The notes under the pieces were generated by a model, which was not told where the DNA came from, did no database searches, and worked only from the letters and a program-made list of their open reading frames with translations. A stretch of DNA of 64,000 nucleotides from Streptomyces sp. ALI-76-A (lineage in GTDB: Bacteria > Actinomycetota > Actinomycetes > Streptomycetales > Streptomycetaceae): positions 7,688,001-7,752,000 of the forward strand of contig NZ_JASVWB010000002.1 of NCBI RefSeq assembly GCF_030287445.1. Direction: 5' to 3'. Within the stretch, counting starts at the first letter, position 1. Every line of letters starts with the position of its first letter. Of this stretch, positions 50,007 to 60,266 are shown in pieces. The position numbers and the translations under genes were made by a program.

Positions 50007-51459
50007 CGAGCCGGGCCTGAGCCGCGTGCCACCGGGTGGTGTAGCCCCGCGGCTCGTAACGCGTCAGCGGCTGGGTGCGGGCGAGCAGCCCGCGCATCCC
50101 GGCCAGGTCGCCGACCAGGCCGTGGGCGCGGGCCTGGACGAGGACGTTGCCCAGGGCCGCCGCCTCGGTCGGGCCCGCGACCACCGGCAGCCCGCAGGCG
50201 TCGGCGGTCAGCTGGCACAGCAGGGCGTTGCGGGTGCCGCCGCCGACGATGTGCACGACGTCGACGGGACGGCCGGCCAGCCGTTGCGCGTCCTCGACCG
50301 CCCGCCGGTGGGCGAGGGCCAGGGAGTCGAGGATGCAGCGTGTGACCTCGGCGGGGGACTCGGGCACCGGCTGCCCCGAGACCCGGCACGCCCCGGCGAT
50401 CCGCTCCGGCATCCGGCCCGGTGCCAGGAACCCGGCGTCCCCCGCGTCCACCACCGACCGCAGCGCCGGCACCTCGGCCGCGTCCCGGAGCAGCTCCCCC
50501 AGGTCGGGGTCCCCCCAGGCGCGCAGGCACTCCTGGAGCAGCCACAGGCCCATGATGTTGCGCAGGTACCGGACCGTGCCGTCCAGCCCCAGCTCGTTGG
50601 TGAAGTTGGCGAGGCGGCTCTCCTCCGTCAGGACCGGCGCGTCCAGCTCCAGGCCCGCCAGGGACCAGGTGCCGGTGCAGATGTACGCGAACCGCTCGGT
50701 GCCCGCCGGGACGGCCGCCACCGCGGAGGCGGTGTCGTGCGACCCGACCGCCGTCACCGGCACCGGGCCGGTCAGTCCGGTCTCCTCCAGCACCTCGGGC
50801 CGCAGCACGCCGGCCGGATCGCCGGGCTGCCGCAGCGGCGGGAACAGGTCCAGGTCGATGCCGAGCCGGGACGCGACGTCGTGCGACCACCCACGGGTAC
50901 GGGGGTCGATCAGCTGGGTCGTCGACGCGTTGGTCAGCTCGGTGCCCTGCACCCCGGTGAGCCAGTGGGCGAGCAGATCCGGGATGAGCAACAGCCTTCT
51001 CGCGTGTGCGAGTTGAGCGGAGTCACGCGCCGCGACGAGCTGGTACAGCGTGTTGAAGGGCGCGTACTGCAACCCGGTCGCCGCGTACAGCTCGGGGGCC
51101 GGCACGGTCGCCCACACCTTTTCCGCGACGCCCTCGGTCCGCGCGTCCCGGTAGTGCACGGGGTTGCCCAGCAGTGCTCCGTCGGCGTCGAGCAGGCCGT
51201 AGTCGACGGCCCAGCTGTCGATGCCGACGGAGTCGAGGCGTCCGCCGCCGTGGGCGCCCGCCGCCCGCAGCCCGTCCAGGACACCCCGGTGGAGCCCGAG
51301 GATGTCCCAGCGCAGCCCTTCCGGAACCCGGACCGGCCGGTTGGGGAAGCGGTGCGCCTCGGTCAGCTCCAGGCTGTCGGGGCCGACGCGGCCGACCATG
51401 ACACGCCCGCTGGACGCGCCGAGGTCGACCGCGGCGTACGACTTCACGGCGCCCCTCAT
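49996..51459 (-). CDS. rhaB: L-rhamnulokinase
   Basis: A 487-residue FGGY-family sugar kinase. The phosphate-1 motif is AAVDLGASSGRVMVG at the N-terminus; AVGSHDTASAV and VHIVGGGTRNALLCQ are typical of rhamnulokinases. It phosphorylates L-rhamnulose at C1. ATG 51459 lies in the stop of the aldolase/dehydrogenase gene (ATGA); GTG four codons later is an alternative. The rha context makes this assignment strong. Confidence 0.93.
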   Translation of the reverse strand: MRGAVKSYAAVDLGASSGRVMVGRVGPDSLELTEAHRFPNRPVRVPEGLRWDILGLHRGVLDGLRAAGAHGGGRLDSVGIDSWAVDYGLLDADGALLGNPVHYRDARTEGVAEKVWATVPAPELYAATGLQYAPFNTLYQLVAARDSAQLAHARRLLLIPDLLAHWLTGVQGTELTNASTTQLIDPRTRGWSHDVASRLGIDLDLFPPLRQPGDPAGVLRPEVLEETGLTGPVPVTAVGSHDTASAVAAVPAGTERFAYICTGTWSLAGLELDAPVLTEESRLANFTNELGLDGTVRYLRNIMGLWLLQECLRAWGDPDLGELLRDAAEVPALRSVVDAGDAGFLAPGRMPERIAGACRVSGQPVPESPAEVTRCILDSLALAHRRAVEDAQRLAGRPVDVVHIVGGGTRNALLCQLTADACGLPVVAGPTEAAALGNVLVQARAHGLVGDLAGMRGLLARTQPLTRYEPRGYTTRWHAAQARLAVG

Positions 51460-53495
51460 CGCAGGAAGGCGGCCGCGACGCCGGCGTCGACCGGGACGTG
51501 CAGCCCCGTGGTGTGCGTCAGCTCCCCGCCGGTCAGCGCGAAGACCGCGTTGGCGACGTGCTCGGGCAGGACCTCCCGCTTGAGGATGGTCCGCTGGGCG
51601 TAGAACTCGCCCAGCTTCTCCTCCGGCACCCCGTACACGGCCGCCCGCTTGGCACCCCAGCCGCCCGCGAAGATCCCGGAGCCGCGTACCACCCCGTCCG
51701 GGTTGACGCCGTTGACGCGGATGCCGTGCTCGCCCAGCTCGGCGGCCAGCAGCCGCACCTGGTGGGCCTGGTCGGCCTTGGTCGCGGAGTAGGCGATGTT
51801 GTTGGGCCCGGCGAACACGGCGTTCTTCGAGGCGATGTAGACGATGTCGCCGCCCAGCTCCTGCGCGATCATCACCCGGGCCGCCTCGCGCGAGACGAGG
51901 AAGGAGCCGCGGGCCATGATGTCGTGCTGGAGGTCCCAGTCCTTCGCCGAGGTCTCCAGGAGCGGCTTGGAGATGGAGATGCCGGCGTTGTTGACCACCA
52001 GGTCCACGCCGCCGAAGGCCAGCGCCGCCGCCCGGAACGCCTCGGTGATCTGCTCCTCGGAGGTGACGTCGACGGTCACGGCGACGGCCTTGTCCGGCCC
52101 GCCCAGCTCCTCGGCGACCTGGGCCGCGTTCTCGGCGTTGAGGTCCGCGACGACGACACAGGCCCCCTCGGCGACCAGCCGTTCGGCGATGGCCCGCCCG
52201 ATCCCGCTGCCGGCGCCGGTCACCAGCGCCACCCGGGTCGCCAGCGGCTTGGGCTTCGGCATCCGCTGGAGCTTGGCCTCCTCCAGCGCCCAGTACTCGA
52301 TGCGGAACTTCTCCGACTCCTCGATCGGCGCGTACGTGGAGACCGCCTCGGCCCCGCGCATCACGTTGATCGCGTTCACGTAGAACTCGCCGGCCACCCG
52401 CGCGGTCTGCTTGTCCTTGCCGAAGGAGAACATGCCGACCCCCGGGATCAGCACGATCGCCGGGTCGGCGCCGCGCATCGCGGGGGAGTCGGCTGCGGCG
52501 TGCCGCTGGTAGTAGGCCGCGTACTCCTCGCGGTACTCGGCGTGCAGTTCCTTCAGCCGCGCGATCGCCTCGTCGATGGGAGCCGTCGGCGGCAGGTCCA
52601 GGACCAGCGGCCGGACCTTGGTCCGCAGGAAGTGGTCCGGGCAGGAGGTGCCGAGCGCGGCGAGCCGCGGGTGCTCGGCGGCGGCCAGGAAGTCCAGGAC
52701 GACGTCGGAGTCGGTGAAGTGACCGACCTGGGGCCTGTCCTGTGAGGCGACGGCACGGACGTACGGCGCCAGGGCCGCCGCCCGCTCACGCCGCTCGGCC
52801 TCGGGCAGCGCCCGGTAGCCCTCGATCACCGGACCGAACGGCTCCGGCCTGCCCCGCTCGGCGAGGAACGCCTCCGCGGTGCGGATGATGTGCAGCGAGT
52901 TGCGCTCGCACTCCTCCGAGGTGTCACCCCAGGCCGTGATCCCGTGCCCGCCGAGGACACAGCCGACCGCCTGCGGGTTGGCCTCCTTCACCGCCGCGAT
53001 GTCCAGCCCGAGCTGGAATCCGGGCCGCCGCCACGGCACCCACACCACGGTGTCGCCGAAGCACTCGGCGGTCAGCTTCTCCCCGTCGGCCGCGCAGGCC
53101 AGCGCGATCCCGGAGTCGGGGTGCAGGTGGTCGACGTGCGCCGCCTCGACGAGGCCGTGCATGGCGGTGTCGATGGAGGGAGCGGCGCCGCCCTTGCCGT
53201 GCAGGCAGTAGTCGAACGCGGCGACCATCTCGTCCTCGCGCTCCACGCCCGGGTACACGTCGACGAGCGCCCGCATCCGGTCCAGCCGCAGGACGGCCAG
53301 CCCGGCCTCGGTCAGCGTCCCGAGGTCACCGCCGGACCCCTTCACCCACATCAGCTCCACGTCACCCCCGGTGACGGGGTCGGTGTCGGTGCCCTTGGCG
53401 GACGCGTTGCCGCCCGCGTAGTTCGTGTTGCGGGGATCGGCGCCGAGCCGGTGGGAACGGGCGAGGAGAGCGGCAGCTTCGGGATGGGGTGCCAT
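51456..53495 (-). CDS. Bifunctional rhamnulose-1-phosphate aldolase / L-lactaldehyde dehydrogenase
   Basis: A 679-residue fusion protein. The N-terminal class II aldolase domain (1 to about 420) holds GGNASAKG and the zinc-binding HLHPDSG. The C-terminal short-chain dehydrogenase (about 425-679) holds TGAGSGIGRAIA, NNAGIS, and the catalytic YSATK. In the RhaEW-type family the first part cleaves L-rhamnulose-1-phosphate to DHAP and L-lactaldehyde, and the second oxidises lactaldehyde to L-lactate. The lut genes downstream fit this product. Second gene of the minus arm, 156 nt after the isomerase gene. Confidence 0.92.
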   Translation of the reverse strand: MAPHPEAAALLARSHRLGADPRNTNYAGGNASAKGTDTDPVTGGDVELMWVKGSGGDLGTLTEAGLAVLRLDRMRALVDVYPGVEREDEMVAAFDYCLHGKGGAAPSIDTAMHGLVEAAHVDHLHPDSGIALACAADGEKLTAECFGDTVVWVPWRRPGFQLGLDIAAVKEANPQAVGCVLGGHGITAWGDTSEECERNSLHIIRTAEAFLAERGRPEPFGPVIEGYRALPEAERRERAAALAPYVRAVASQDRPQVGHFTDSDVVLDFLAAAEHPRLAALGTSCPDHFLRTKVRPLVLDLPPTAPIDEAIARLKELHAEYREEYAAYYQRHAAADSPAMRGADPAIVLIPGVGMFSFGKDKQTARVAGEFYVNAINVMRGAEAVSTYAPIEESEKFRIEYWALEEAKLQRMPKPKPLATRVALVTGAGSGIGRAIAERLVAEGACVVVADLNAENAAQVAEELGGPDKAVAVTVDVTSEEQITEAFRAAALAFGGVDLVVNNAGISISKPLLETSAKDWDLQHDIMARGSFLVSREAARVMIAQELGGDIVYIASKNAVFAGPNNIAYSATKADQAHQVRLLAAELGEHGIRVNGVNPDGVVRGSGIFAGGWGAKRAAVYGVPEEKLGEFYAQRTILKREVLPEHVANAVFALTGGELTHTTGLHVPVDAGVAAAFLR

Positions 53496-53651
53496 GTCTG
53501 TTCAGTCCTTCGAAAACGGGGGTTCGGACAAGCGCCCCCTTCAGGGGCGCGGGGCTGTGATGCGTGTGCGGCTCCGCCGCGTGGGCGCGACCGGCTCCGT
53601 ACGGCCGGCGGCCTGCCTACCGGTCTGACCCGGCGGACGCGAGGCGGCCGC

Positions 53652-54818
53652 TCACGCCCCCCAGCCGGCCTGCTGGCCGCCGACCCGCTCCTCGACGATC
53701 CTCTCGGCCCACCCGGAGCGGCGGTACGCGGCCATCGGATTCGCGTCCAGCCCCATCTCCTCGCGGACCTCCGCGAGCAGCGGCCGTACGTCCGTGTTGT
53801 ACGCGTCCATGATCGCGGCGTTGGCCTCCAGCACGTCGCCCGACCGCTGCGCCGCGTCCAGCGCCTCGCGGTCCACGAGCAGCGCCCTCGCCGTGGCCTC
53901 CTGCACGTTCATCACCGACCGGATGATCGCGGGGATCTTCGTCTCGATGTTGTGGCACTGGTCGAGCATGAACGCGACCCCGGCCTCGGCGGAGAACCCG
54001 CCCCCGCGCACCACCTCGTACATGATCCGGAACAGCTGGAACGGGTCCGCCGCCCCGACCATCAGGTCGTCGTCGGCGTAGAACCGCGAGTTGAAGTCGA
54101 ACCCGCCGAGCTTGCCCTCGCGCAGCAGTGTGGCGACGATGAACTCGATGTTGGTGCCCGGGGCGTGGTGCCCGGTGTCCACCACGACCTGCGCCTTCTC
54201 GCCGAGCTTGAGGCAGTGGGCGTACGCCGTGCCCCAGTCTGGTACGTCGGTGTGGTAGAAGGCCGGCTCGAAGAACTTGTACTCCAGCAGCATCCGCTGG
54301 TCGTCGCCGAGCCGCCGGTACACCTGGGCCAGCCCCTCGGCCAGCCGGTCCTGCCGCTCGCGGATGTCGTCCTGGCCGGGATAGTTCGTCCCGTCGGCGA
54401 ACCACAGCTTCAGGTCGCGCGAGCCGGTGGCGTCCATGATGTCCACGCACTCCAGCAGGTGGTCCAGCGCCTTGCGCCGCACCGCCGGGTCCGCGTGACA
54501 GATGCTGCCCAGCTTGTACGCGTCGTCCTGGAACGTGTTGGAGTTGATCGCCCCCAGCTTCACGCCCCGCTCCTCGGCGTACTTCGCCAAGGCCGCGTAG
54601 TCGTCGACCCTGTCCCAGGGGATGTGCAGGGCGACCGTCGGAGCCACGCCCGTGAACTCGTGCACCTTCGCCGCGTCCGCCAGCTTCTCCCACGGATCGC
54701 GGGGGACACCCGGCTGCGCGAACACCTTGAAGCGCGTGCCGGAGTTCCCGTACGCCCAGGACGGCGTCTCCACGGCCTGGGTCTTGAGAGCGGCCTTCAC
54801 CGCGGCGAGGTCGGTCAC
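53652..54818 (-). CDS. rhaI: L-rhamnose isomerase (actinobacterial type)
   Basis: A 388-residue xylose-isomerase-like TIM barrel of the RhaI type rather than the E. coli RhaA type. Recognisable segments are [46 protein letters not shown] and [14 protein letters not shown], which carry the metal-binding Glu, Asp and His residues. It converts L-rhamnose to L-rhamnulose. GTG 54818 is chosen because AGGAG lies 7 nt upstream. First gene of the minus arm, facing the ABC importer genes. Confidence 0.94.
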   Translation of the reverse strand: MTDLAAVKAALKTQAVETPSWAYGNSGTRFKVFAQPGVPRDPWEKLADAAKVHEFTGVAPTVALHIPWDRVDDYAALAKYAEERGVKLGAINSNTFQDDAYKLGSICHADPAVRRKALDHLLECVDIMDATGSRDLKLWFADGTNYPGQDDIRERQDRLAEGLAQVYRRLGDDQRMLLEYKFFEPAFYHTDVPDWGTAYAHCLKLGEKAQVVVDTGHHAPGTNIEFIVATLLREGKLGGFDFNSRFYADDDLMVGAADPFQLFRIMYEVVRGGGFSAEAGVAFMLDQCHNIETKIPAIIRSVMNVQEATARALLVDREALDAAQRSGDVLEANAAIMDAYNTDVRPLLAEVREEMGLDANPMAAYRRSGWAERIVEERVGGQQAGWGA

Positions 54819-54846
54819 TTCGGGGCTCCTCTGTCAGCCATCTCTA

Positions 54847-54858
54847 TGAATCGATTCA
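54847..54858. promoter_or_regulatory. TGAATCGATTCA operator in the divergent rhamnose promoter
   Basis: A perfect 12-bp palindrome with a central CG, 28 nt upstream of the isomerase start. It has the form of a LacI-family operator. The best candidate to bind it is the LacI regulator at 61771-62796. Confidence 0.8.
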
Positions 54859-54943
54859 AGCGGCGAAGTTATGGGTCGCCCGGAGGGGTGTCAAGAGGTG
54901 CGGCAAAGCCCGTGGGTCGTGCTCTGACCGTGACCTTTGGCTA

Positions 54944-54958
54944 TCGAAAGTTTTTCGA
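54944..54958. promoter_or_regulatory. TCGAAA-GTT-TTTCGA inverted repeat upstream of the rhamnose importer
   Basis: A perfect 6-bp inverted repeat with a 3-nt spacer, about 110 nt before the ABC ATPase start and in the same divergent region as the TGAATCGATTCA site. It could be a second operator for the plus arm or the site of another regulator; its sequence differs from the first operator. Confidence 0.55.
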
Positions 54959-55066
54959 GACGGACCATTGACGCGACATGGCTGGCGCGCCTAACGTCCC
55001 GGCAATCCAGTTGAAACCTTTCACGACGCTGTGACGGCCTCCGCCGGCGTCGTCGAGGAGCCCCTC

Positions 55067-56584
55067 ATGACCCACCCGTCCGAAGCGGGTCCGGCCCCGG
55101 TGCTGTCGCTCAAGGACGTCTCCAAGTCCTTCGGAGCGGTACGTGCCCTGCGGGACGTGTCCCTGGAACTGTTCCCCGGCGAGGTGCACGCACTCGCCGG
55201 TGAGAACGGTGCGGGCAAGTCGACCCTCATCAAGACGCTCGCCGGGGTGCACCGACCGGACGCCGGCCAGGTACTGCTCGACGGCGAGCCCGTCCACTTC
55301 CACGGTCCCGGCGACGCCCGCGACGCCGGCATCGCCGTGATCTACCAGGAGCCCACGCTCTTCCCCGACCTGTCGATCGCCGAGAACATCTTCATGGGGC
55401 GCCAGCCGCACCGCGCTCTCGGCCGGATCGACCACAAGGCCACACACGCGGCGACCCTCGCCCTGATGCGGCGCCTCGGCGTCGAACTCGACCCCGACCG
55501 TCCCGCCCGCGGCCTGTCGATCGCCGACCAGCAGATCGTCGAGATGGCCAAGGCCCTCTCCTTCGACGCCCGCGTCCTGATCATGGACGAACCGACCGCC
55601 GCCCTCACCGGCAGCGAGGTGGCCCGCCTCTTCGGCGTCGTCCACACCCTGCGCGAGCAGGGCGCCGCCGTCCTGTTCATCTCCCACCGCCTGGAGGAGA
55701 TCTTCCGGATCTGCCAACGGGTGACCACCCTGCGCGACGGCGCCTGGATCTCCAGCGAGCCGATCGACGGCATGACCGAGGACGACCTCGTCCGCCGCAT
55801 GGTCGGCCGCGACCTCGACGAGCTCTACCCGAAGCAGGACGTCCAGCCCGGTGACGTCGCCCTGAGCGTGCGGCGGCTGACCCGCGAGGGCGTCTTCACC
55901 GACGTCTCCTTCGACGTGCGGCACGGCGAGATCGTCGGTCTCGCCGGCCTCGTCGGGGCCGGCCGTACGGAGGTCGCCCGGGCCGTCTTCGGCATCGACC
56001 GCTGGGACGCCGGGGAGGTCGAGGTCCAGGGACGCCGGCTCACCAGCGGGGCCCCGTCCACCGCGATGGCCGCCGGGCTCGCCCTCGTCCCCGAGGACCG
56101 GCGCGCCCAGGGCCTGGTGATGGACATGTCCATCGAGCGCAACATCGGCCTCACCGGACTCCGTACGACCGTGAAGGCCGGCCTCGTCGACCGCGGCGCC
56201 GAACGCAGCCGCTCCCTCGACTGGGCCGTCAAGCTCCAGGTCAAGTACGCCCGGATCGCCGACACCGTCTCCACGCTCTCCGGCGGCAACCAGCAGAAGG
56301 TCGTCCTGGCCAAGTGGCTCGCCACCGGTCCGAGGGTGCTGATCGTCGACGAGCCGACGCGCGGCATCGACGTCGGCACCAAGGCCGAGGTGCACCGCCT
56401 GCTCAGCCAGTTGGCCGCCGACGGGGTCGCCGTGCTGATGATCTCCTCCGACCTGCCCGAGATCCTCGGCATGGCCGACCGTGTGCTCGTGATGCACGAG
56501 GGACGCCTCACCGCAGAGATCCCGCGCTCCGAAGCCACCGAGGAGTCCGTGATGGCCGCAGCCACCGGGAGGGTCGCCGCATGA
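55067..56584 (+). CDS. Rhamnose ABC importer, double ATP-binding protein
   Basis: A 505-residue sugar ABC ATPase with two nucleotide-binding domains of the RbsA/XylG/RhaT type. Domain 1 has GENGAGKST and a variant signature region [16 protein letters not shown]; domain 2 has [17 protein letters not shown], while its Walker A is degenerate (GLVGAGRTE), as usual in this family. It drives import of L-rhamnose. ATG 55067 is chosen because GAGGAG lies 6 nt upstream; GTG 55031 is in frame. ATGA overlap with the next permease gene. Confidence 0.92.
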   Translation: MTHPSEAGPAPVLSLKDVSKSFGAVRALRDVSLELFPGEVHALAGENGAGKSTLIKTLAGVHRPDAGQVLLDGEPVHFHGPGDARDAGIAVIYQEPTLFPDLSIAENIFMGRQPHRALGRIDHKATHAATLALMRRLGVELDPDRPARGLSIADQQIVEMAKALSFDARVLIMDEPTAALTGSEVARLFGVVHTLREQGAAVLFISHRLEEIFRICQRVTTLRDGAWISSEPIDGMTEDDLVRRMVGRDLDELYPKQDVQPGDVALSVRRLTREGVFTDVSFDVRHGEIVGLAGLVGAGRTEVARAVFGIDRWDAGEVEVQGRRLTSGAPSTAMAAGLALVPEDRRAQGLVMDMSIERNIGLTGLRTTVKAGLVDRGAERSRSLDWAVKLQVKYARIADTVSTLSGGNQQKVVLAKWLATGPRVLIVDEPTRGIDVGTKAEVHRLLSQLAADGVAVLMISSDLPEILGMADRVLVMHEGRLTAEIPRSEATEESVMAAATGRVAA

Positions 56585-57621
56585 CGGTCACCGCCCCCGA
56601 CCACGCCCCCGCCACCGAGGTGCCCAGGTCCAGCGGCACCCGGCTGGTCGACCGCGTCTTCAAGATGCGTGAACTGGCCATCCTGGCCGTCTTCCTGGTG
56701 ATGATCGCCGTCACCCAGGTGGGCAACAGCGACTTCCTGTCCGAGCAGGGCATCAAGGACCTGCTGCTGAACGCCACCATCCTGGTGCTGGTCGCCGTCG
56801 GCCAGTCGATGGTCGTCATCACCCGCAACGTCGACCTGTCGGTCGGCTCCACCCTCGGCATCAGCGCCTTCGCCGCCGGGAGCTACCTGCAGGGCGGCGG
56901 CAACCCGGTCGTCGCCGTCGTGCTGGCGATCCTCCTCGGCATCGGCTTCGGTCTGCTCAACGGCCTGCTCGTCAGCCTCGGCCAGGTGCCGGCCCTCGTC
57001 GTCACCCTCGGCACCCTCTACATCATCCGCGGCATCGACTCCATCTGGGTCGGCTCCAGCCAGATCACCGCGGCCGACCTGCCCGGCGGGTTCGTCGACT
57101 TCGGCTCCGGCGGCCTCTCGGCGGTGCCGTGGCTGGCGATGATCGCCCTGGTCGTGCTGGTGGCGACCGCCTACTACCTCAAGCACTTCGGCAGCGGCCG
57201 CGAGATGTACGCCCTCGGCTCCAACCCCGAGGCCGCCCGGCTCGCCGGCATCCCGGTCCGCAAGCGGATCCTGGCCGCGTACACCTTCTGCGGCGCGCTC
57301 GCCGGCCTCGCGGGCGCCCTGTACCTGGCCCGGTTCGGCAACGTCGACTCCGGTACCGGCACCGGCTACGAACTGACCGTCGTCAGCGCGGTCGTGGTCG
57401 GCGGGGTGGTCTTCACCGGCGGCTCCGGCAGCGTCTACGGCGCGGCCCTCGGCGCCCTCCTGCTGACCTCCATCAACAGCGTGCTGCCCGCCCTCGGCGT
57501 CAGCTCCGTGTGGGTGCTCGCCATCAACGGCATCCTGCTCATCCTCGCCATCGCCGTGGACCGCGTGGTCGCGCTGCGGGTGGCGTCGGCCCTGAAGAAG
57601 AGGAACGCCCGCCATGCCTGA
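56581..57621 (+). CDS. Rhamnose ABC importer, permease 1
   Basis: A 346-residue BPD_transp_2 (RbsC-type) permease with about 8-10 hydrophobic helices. Conserved segments are [26 protein letters not shown] and [17 protein letters not shown]. It starts in the ATPase stop (ATGA) and overlaps the second permease gene by 8 nt. Confidence 0.92.
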   Translation: MTVTAPDHAPATEVPRSSGTRLVDRVFKMRELAILAVFLVMIAVTQVGNSDFLSEQGIKDLLLNATILVLVAVGQSMVVITRNVDLSVGSTLGISAFAAGSYLQGGGNPVVAVVLAILLGIGFGLLNGLLVSLGQVPALVVTLGTLYIIRGIDSIWVGSSQITAADLPGGFVDFGSGGLSAVPWLAMIALVVLVATAYYLKHFGSGREMYALGSNPEAARLAGIPVRKRILAAYTFCGALAGLAGALYLARFGNVDSGTGTGYELTVVSAVVVGGVVFTGGSGSVYGAALGALLLTSINSVLPALGVSSVWVLAINGILLILAIAVDRVVALRVASALKKRNARHA

Positions 57622-58612
57622 GTCCTCTGTCTCCCTCGCGAACCGCGTGGTCCGCTGGGACACGGTCGTCGGCGCCCTCCTGATCGTCCTGCTGCTGCTG
57701 TCCTTCACCACGGTCGACGGCTTCGGCAACGCCCTCAACCTGTCGTTCCTGATCGGCAACACCCTGCCCATCGCGCTGATCGCCCTGCCGATGACCCTCC
57801 TCGTGGTCTCCGGCGAGATCGACCTGTCGGTCGCCTCCACGGCCGGCCTGTCCGGCGCGGTGATGGGCGCCCTGTGGAACCAGGGCATGACGATCGAGGC
57901 CATCATCCCGGTCTGTCTGCTGCTCGGTGTCGTCTGCGGGCTGATCAACGGCCTGCTCGTCACCAAGCTCGGCCTGCCGTCCCTCGCCGTCACCATCGGC
58001 ACCCTCGCCGCCTACCGGGGCATCGCGCAGATCGTCCTCGGCTCCGACGCCGTGACCGACTTCCCCACCCAGTACCTGGACTTCGCCGCCGGACGCATCG
58101 GCGACACCTTCCTCCCGTACGCCTTCCTGCCCTTCCTGGTGCTGCTCGCCATCGCGGTGGTCGCCCTGCACGCCACGCCGTTCGGGCGGTCGCTGTTCGC
58201 GATCGGCGCCAACGAGGAGGCGGCCCGGTTCGCCGGGATCCGCGTCAAGCGGCAGAAGCTGATCCTGTTCACCGTGACCGGCCTGATGGCCTCCCTCACC
58301 GGCGTCTTCTGGGCGCTGCACTACGCCAGCGCCCGCTATGACAACGCCACCGGCCTGGAACTGTCCGTCGTGGCCGCCGTGCTGCTCGGCGGAATCGACT
58401 TCGACGGCGGCAAGGGCACGCTCGGCGGCGCCATCGCGGGAGTCTTCCTGCTCGGCGCGCTACAGAACGTGATGAGCCTCCAGGACGTCTCCGCCCAGTC
58501 GCAGATCGTCGTCACCGGCGTGCTGCTCGTCCTCTCCGTGCTCGGCCCGCGGGTCGCACGGCAGATCGCTGTCGCGAGGGCGGGCCGCAGAGCCGGTCCC
58601 GCGCTCCGGTAG
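57614..58612 (+). CDS. Rhamnose ABC importer, permease 2
   Basis: A 332-residue RbsC-type permease related to the gene before it. EIDLSVASTAGL, SLAVTIGTLAAYRG and FAIGANEEAARFAGIRV match the family. Two different permeases make a heterodimeric channel, as in known rhamnose importers. The gap after it contains hairpins before the binding-protein gene. Confidence 0.92.
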   Translation: MPESSVSLANRVVRWDTVVGALLIVLLLLSFTTVDGFGNALNLSFLIGNTLPIALIALPMTLLVVSGEIDLSVASTAGLSGAVMGALWNQGMTIEAIIPVCLLLGVVCGLINGLLVTKLGLPSLAVTIGTLAAYRGIAQIVLGSDAVTDFPTQYLDFAAGRIGDTFLPYAFLPFLVLLAIAVVALHATPFGRSLFAIGANEEAARFAGIRVKRQKLILFTVTGLMASLTGVFWALHYASARYDNATGLELSVVAAVLLGGIDFDGGKGTLGGAIAGVFLLGALQNVMSLQDVSAQSQIVVTGVLLVLSVLGPRVARQIAVARAGRRAGPALR

Positions 58613-58735
58613 GCAAGACCACCCGAAAACCCCGGGCGTGTGGCTGGTCGCACCCACACGGCGGAAGCCGCACGCCGACACAGACCCGCGCCCTTCGGGG
58701 CGCATCGCACTCACCCTCGTCAAAAGGATCACGTC
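58613..58735 (+). promoter_or_regulatory. Hairpin-containing gap before the binding-protein gene
   Basis: GCGCCC-TTCG-GGGCGC (58688-58703) is a perfect stem with a stable TTCG loop. A second, longer imperfect hairpin (GTGTGG to CCACAC) lies near 58638-58663. Such structures between permease and binding-protein genes commonly protect the downstream transcript and raise binding-protein levels. Ribosome binding site AAAGGA lies before the ATG at 58736. Confidence 0.55.
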
Positions 58736-59821
58736 ATGCGTAAGTCAACCCTCCGCCGCAGCTGCGCGGCCCTCGCCGCCGTCACGTCCTTCGCCCTGGC
58801 CGCCACCGCCTGCGGCGGCACCACCAAGGAGGACGTGAAGAGCGAGAGCACCGGCTCCGCCGCCTCCGCCGGCAAGGCCGACCCGAACGCCCCCCTCAAG
58901 AAGGGCCTGACCGTCGGCTTCCTGCCCAAGCAGGTCAACAACCCGTACTTCACCACCGCCGACAAGGGCGGCGAGAAGGCCGTCAAGGAGCTGGGCTCCA
59001 GCTACAAGGAGGTCGGCCCCTCCAGCGCCACCGACACCTCCGGCCAGGTCTCCTACGTCAACACGCTCACCCAGCAGCAGGTCGACGCGATGGCCGTGTC
59101 CGCGCAGGACCCGGGCGCCCTGTGCACCGCGCTGAAGCAGGCCATGAGCAACGACATCAAGGTCGTCACCTACGACTCCGACACCAACCCCGACTGCCGC
59201 AACGCCTTCGTGTCGCAGGCCAGCGCCGAGGACCTGGGCCGCACCGAGGTGCAGCTGCTCGCCGAACAGATCGGCTACAAGGGCGAGATCGCGATCCTGT
59301 CCGCCGCGCAGACCGCGACCAACCAGAACACCTGGATCGACTTCATGAAGGAGGAGCTGAAGGACCCGAAGTACAAGGACGTCAAGCTGGTCAAGGTCGC
59401 CTACGGCAACGACGACGCCCAGCAGTCCTTCCAGCAGACCCAGGGCCTGCTCCAGGAGTACCCGAACCTGAAGGGGATCATCTCCCCGACCACCGTCGGC
59501 ATCAAGGCCGCCGCCCAGTACCTCTCCGGCTCGAAGTACAAGGGCAAGGTCAAGCTGACCGGCCTCGGCACCCCCAACGACATGCGCAAGTACGTCAAGA
59601 ACGGCACGGTCGAGGGCTTCGAGCTGTGGGACCCGGCGAAGCTCGGCGAACTGGCCGCGCGCACGGCCGTCGCGCTGGCGTCCGGGCAGATCACCGGCAA
59701 GGAGGGCGAGACCTTCACGGCCGGCGCCATGGGCGAGTACACCATCGGCAAGGACGGCGTGATCAGCCTCGGCAAGCCCACCGTGTTCGACGCGAAGAAC
59801 ATCGACCAGTTCAACTTCTGA
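58736..59821 (+). CDS. rhaS: Rhamnose-binding lipoprotein of the ABC importer
   Basis: A 361-residue exported sugar-binding protein. The basic N-terminus and hydrophobic segment end in ATACGG, a lipobox, so it should be a lipoprotein on the outer face of the membrane. A Ser/Lys/Asp-rich linker precedes a type-1 periplasmic-binding fold (LTVGFLPKQVNNPYF, VDAMAVSAQDP, GIISPTTVGIKAAA). It delivers L-rhamnose to the two permeases. Confidence 0.92.
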   Translation: MRKSTLRRSCAALAAVTSFALAATACGGTTKEDVKSESTGSAASAGKADPNAPLKKGLTVGFLPKQVNNPYFTTADKGGEKAVKELGSSYKEVGPSSATDTSGQVSYVNTLTQQQVDAMAVSAQDPGALCTALKQAMSNDIKVVTYDSDTNPDCRNAFVSQASAEDLGRTEVQLLAEQIGYKGEIAILSAAQTATNQNTWIDFMKEELKDPKYKDVKLVKVAYGNDDAQQSFQQTQGLLQEYPNLKGIISPTTVGIKAAAQYLSGSKYKGKVKLTGLGTPNDMRKYVKNGTVEGFELWDPAKLGELAARTAVALASGQITGKEGETFTAGAMGEYTIGKDGVISLGKPTVFDAKNIDQFNF

Positions 59822-59876
59822 TCGCCGGGCCGTTGATTCCCGAGCATTTCAAGTCCCGTATTCCCAAGGGGTGTTG

Positions 59877-60197
59877 ATGCAGCGCGTGTGCTTCCTGCTG
59901 AAGGTCCGGGCGGACCGCCTCGACGAGTACCGCGAGCGGCACGCCGCCGTGTGGCCGGAGATGCTGGACGCTCTGACGGCCACCGGCTGGCGCAACTACT
60001 CGCTCTTCCTGCGTGACGACGGCCTGCTCGTCGGCTACCTGGAGACCGAGGACTTCGCCGCGGCACAGGCCGGCATGGAGGCCACCGAGGTCAACGCCCG
60101 CTGGCAGGCGGAGATGGCGCCGTTCTTCGAATCGCTGGACGGCGCCCGGCCCGACGAGGCCATGAAGCCCCTCACCGAGGTGTTCCACCTCGCCTGA
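59877..60197 (+). CDS. rhaM: L-rhamnose mutarotase
   Basis: A 106-residue RhaM/RhaU-type protein. RERHAAVWPEMLDAL carries the catalytic His, and YSLFLRDDGLLVGYLE and MEATEVNARWQAEM match the family. It interconverts alpha- and beta-L-rhamnose for the isomerase. ATG 59877 is chosen because AAGGGG lies 5 nt upstream; GTG 59871 is two codons earlier. Confidence 0.93.
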   Translation: MQRVCFLLKVRADRLDEYRERHAAVWPEMLDALTATGWRNYSLFLRDDGLLVGYLETEDFAAAQAGMEATEVNARWQAEMAPFFESLDGARPDEAMKPLTEVFHLA

Positions 60198-60266
60198 TCC
60201 ACTCGTTCACCCCGCTCCGCCCGCCCCATCCCTGTGCTCACCTCGCCAGACAACGGAGTCCCCGAG

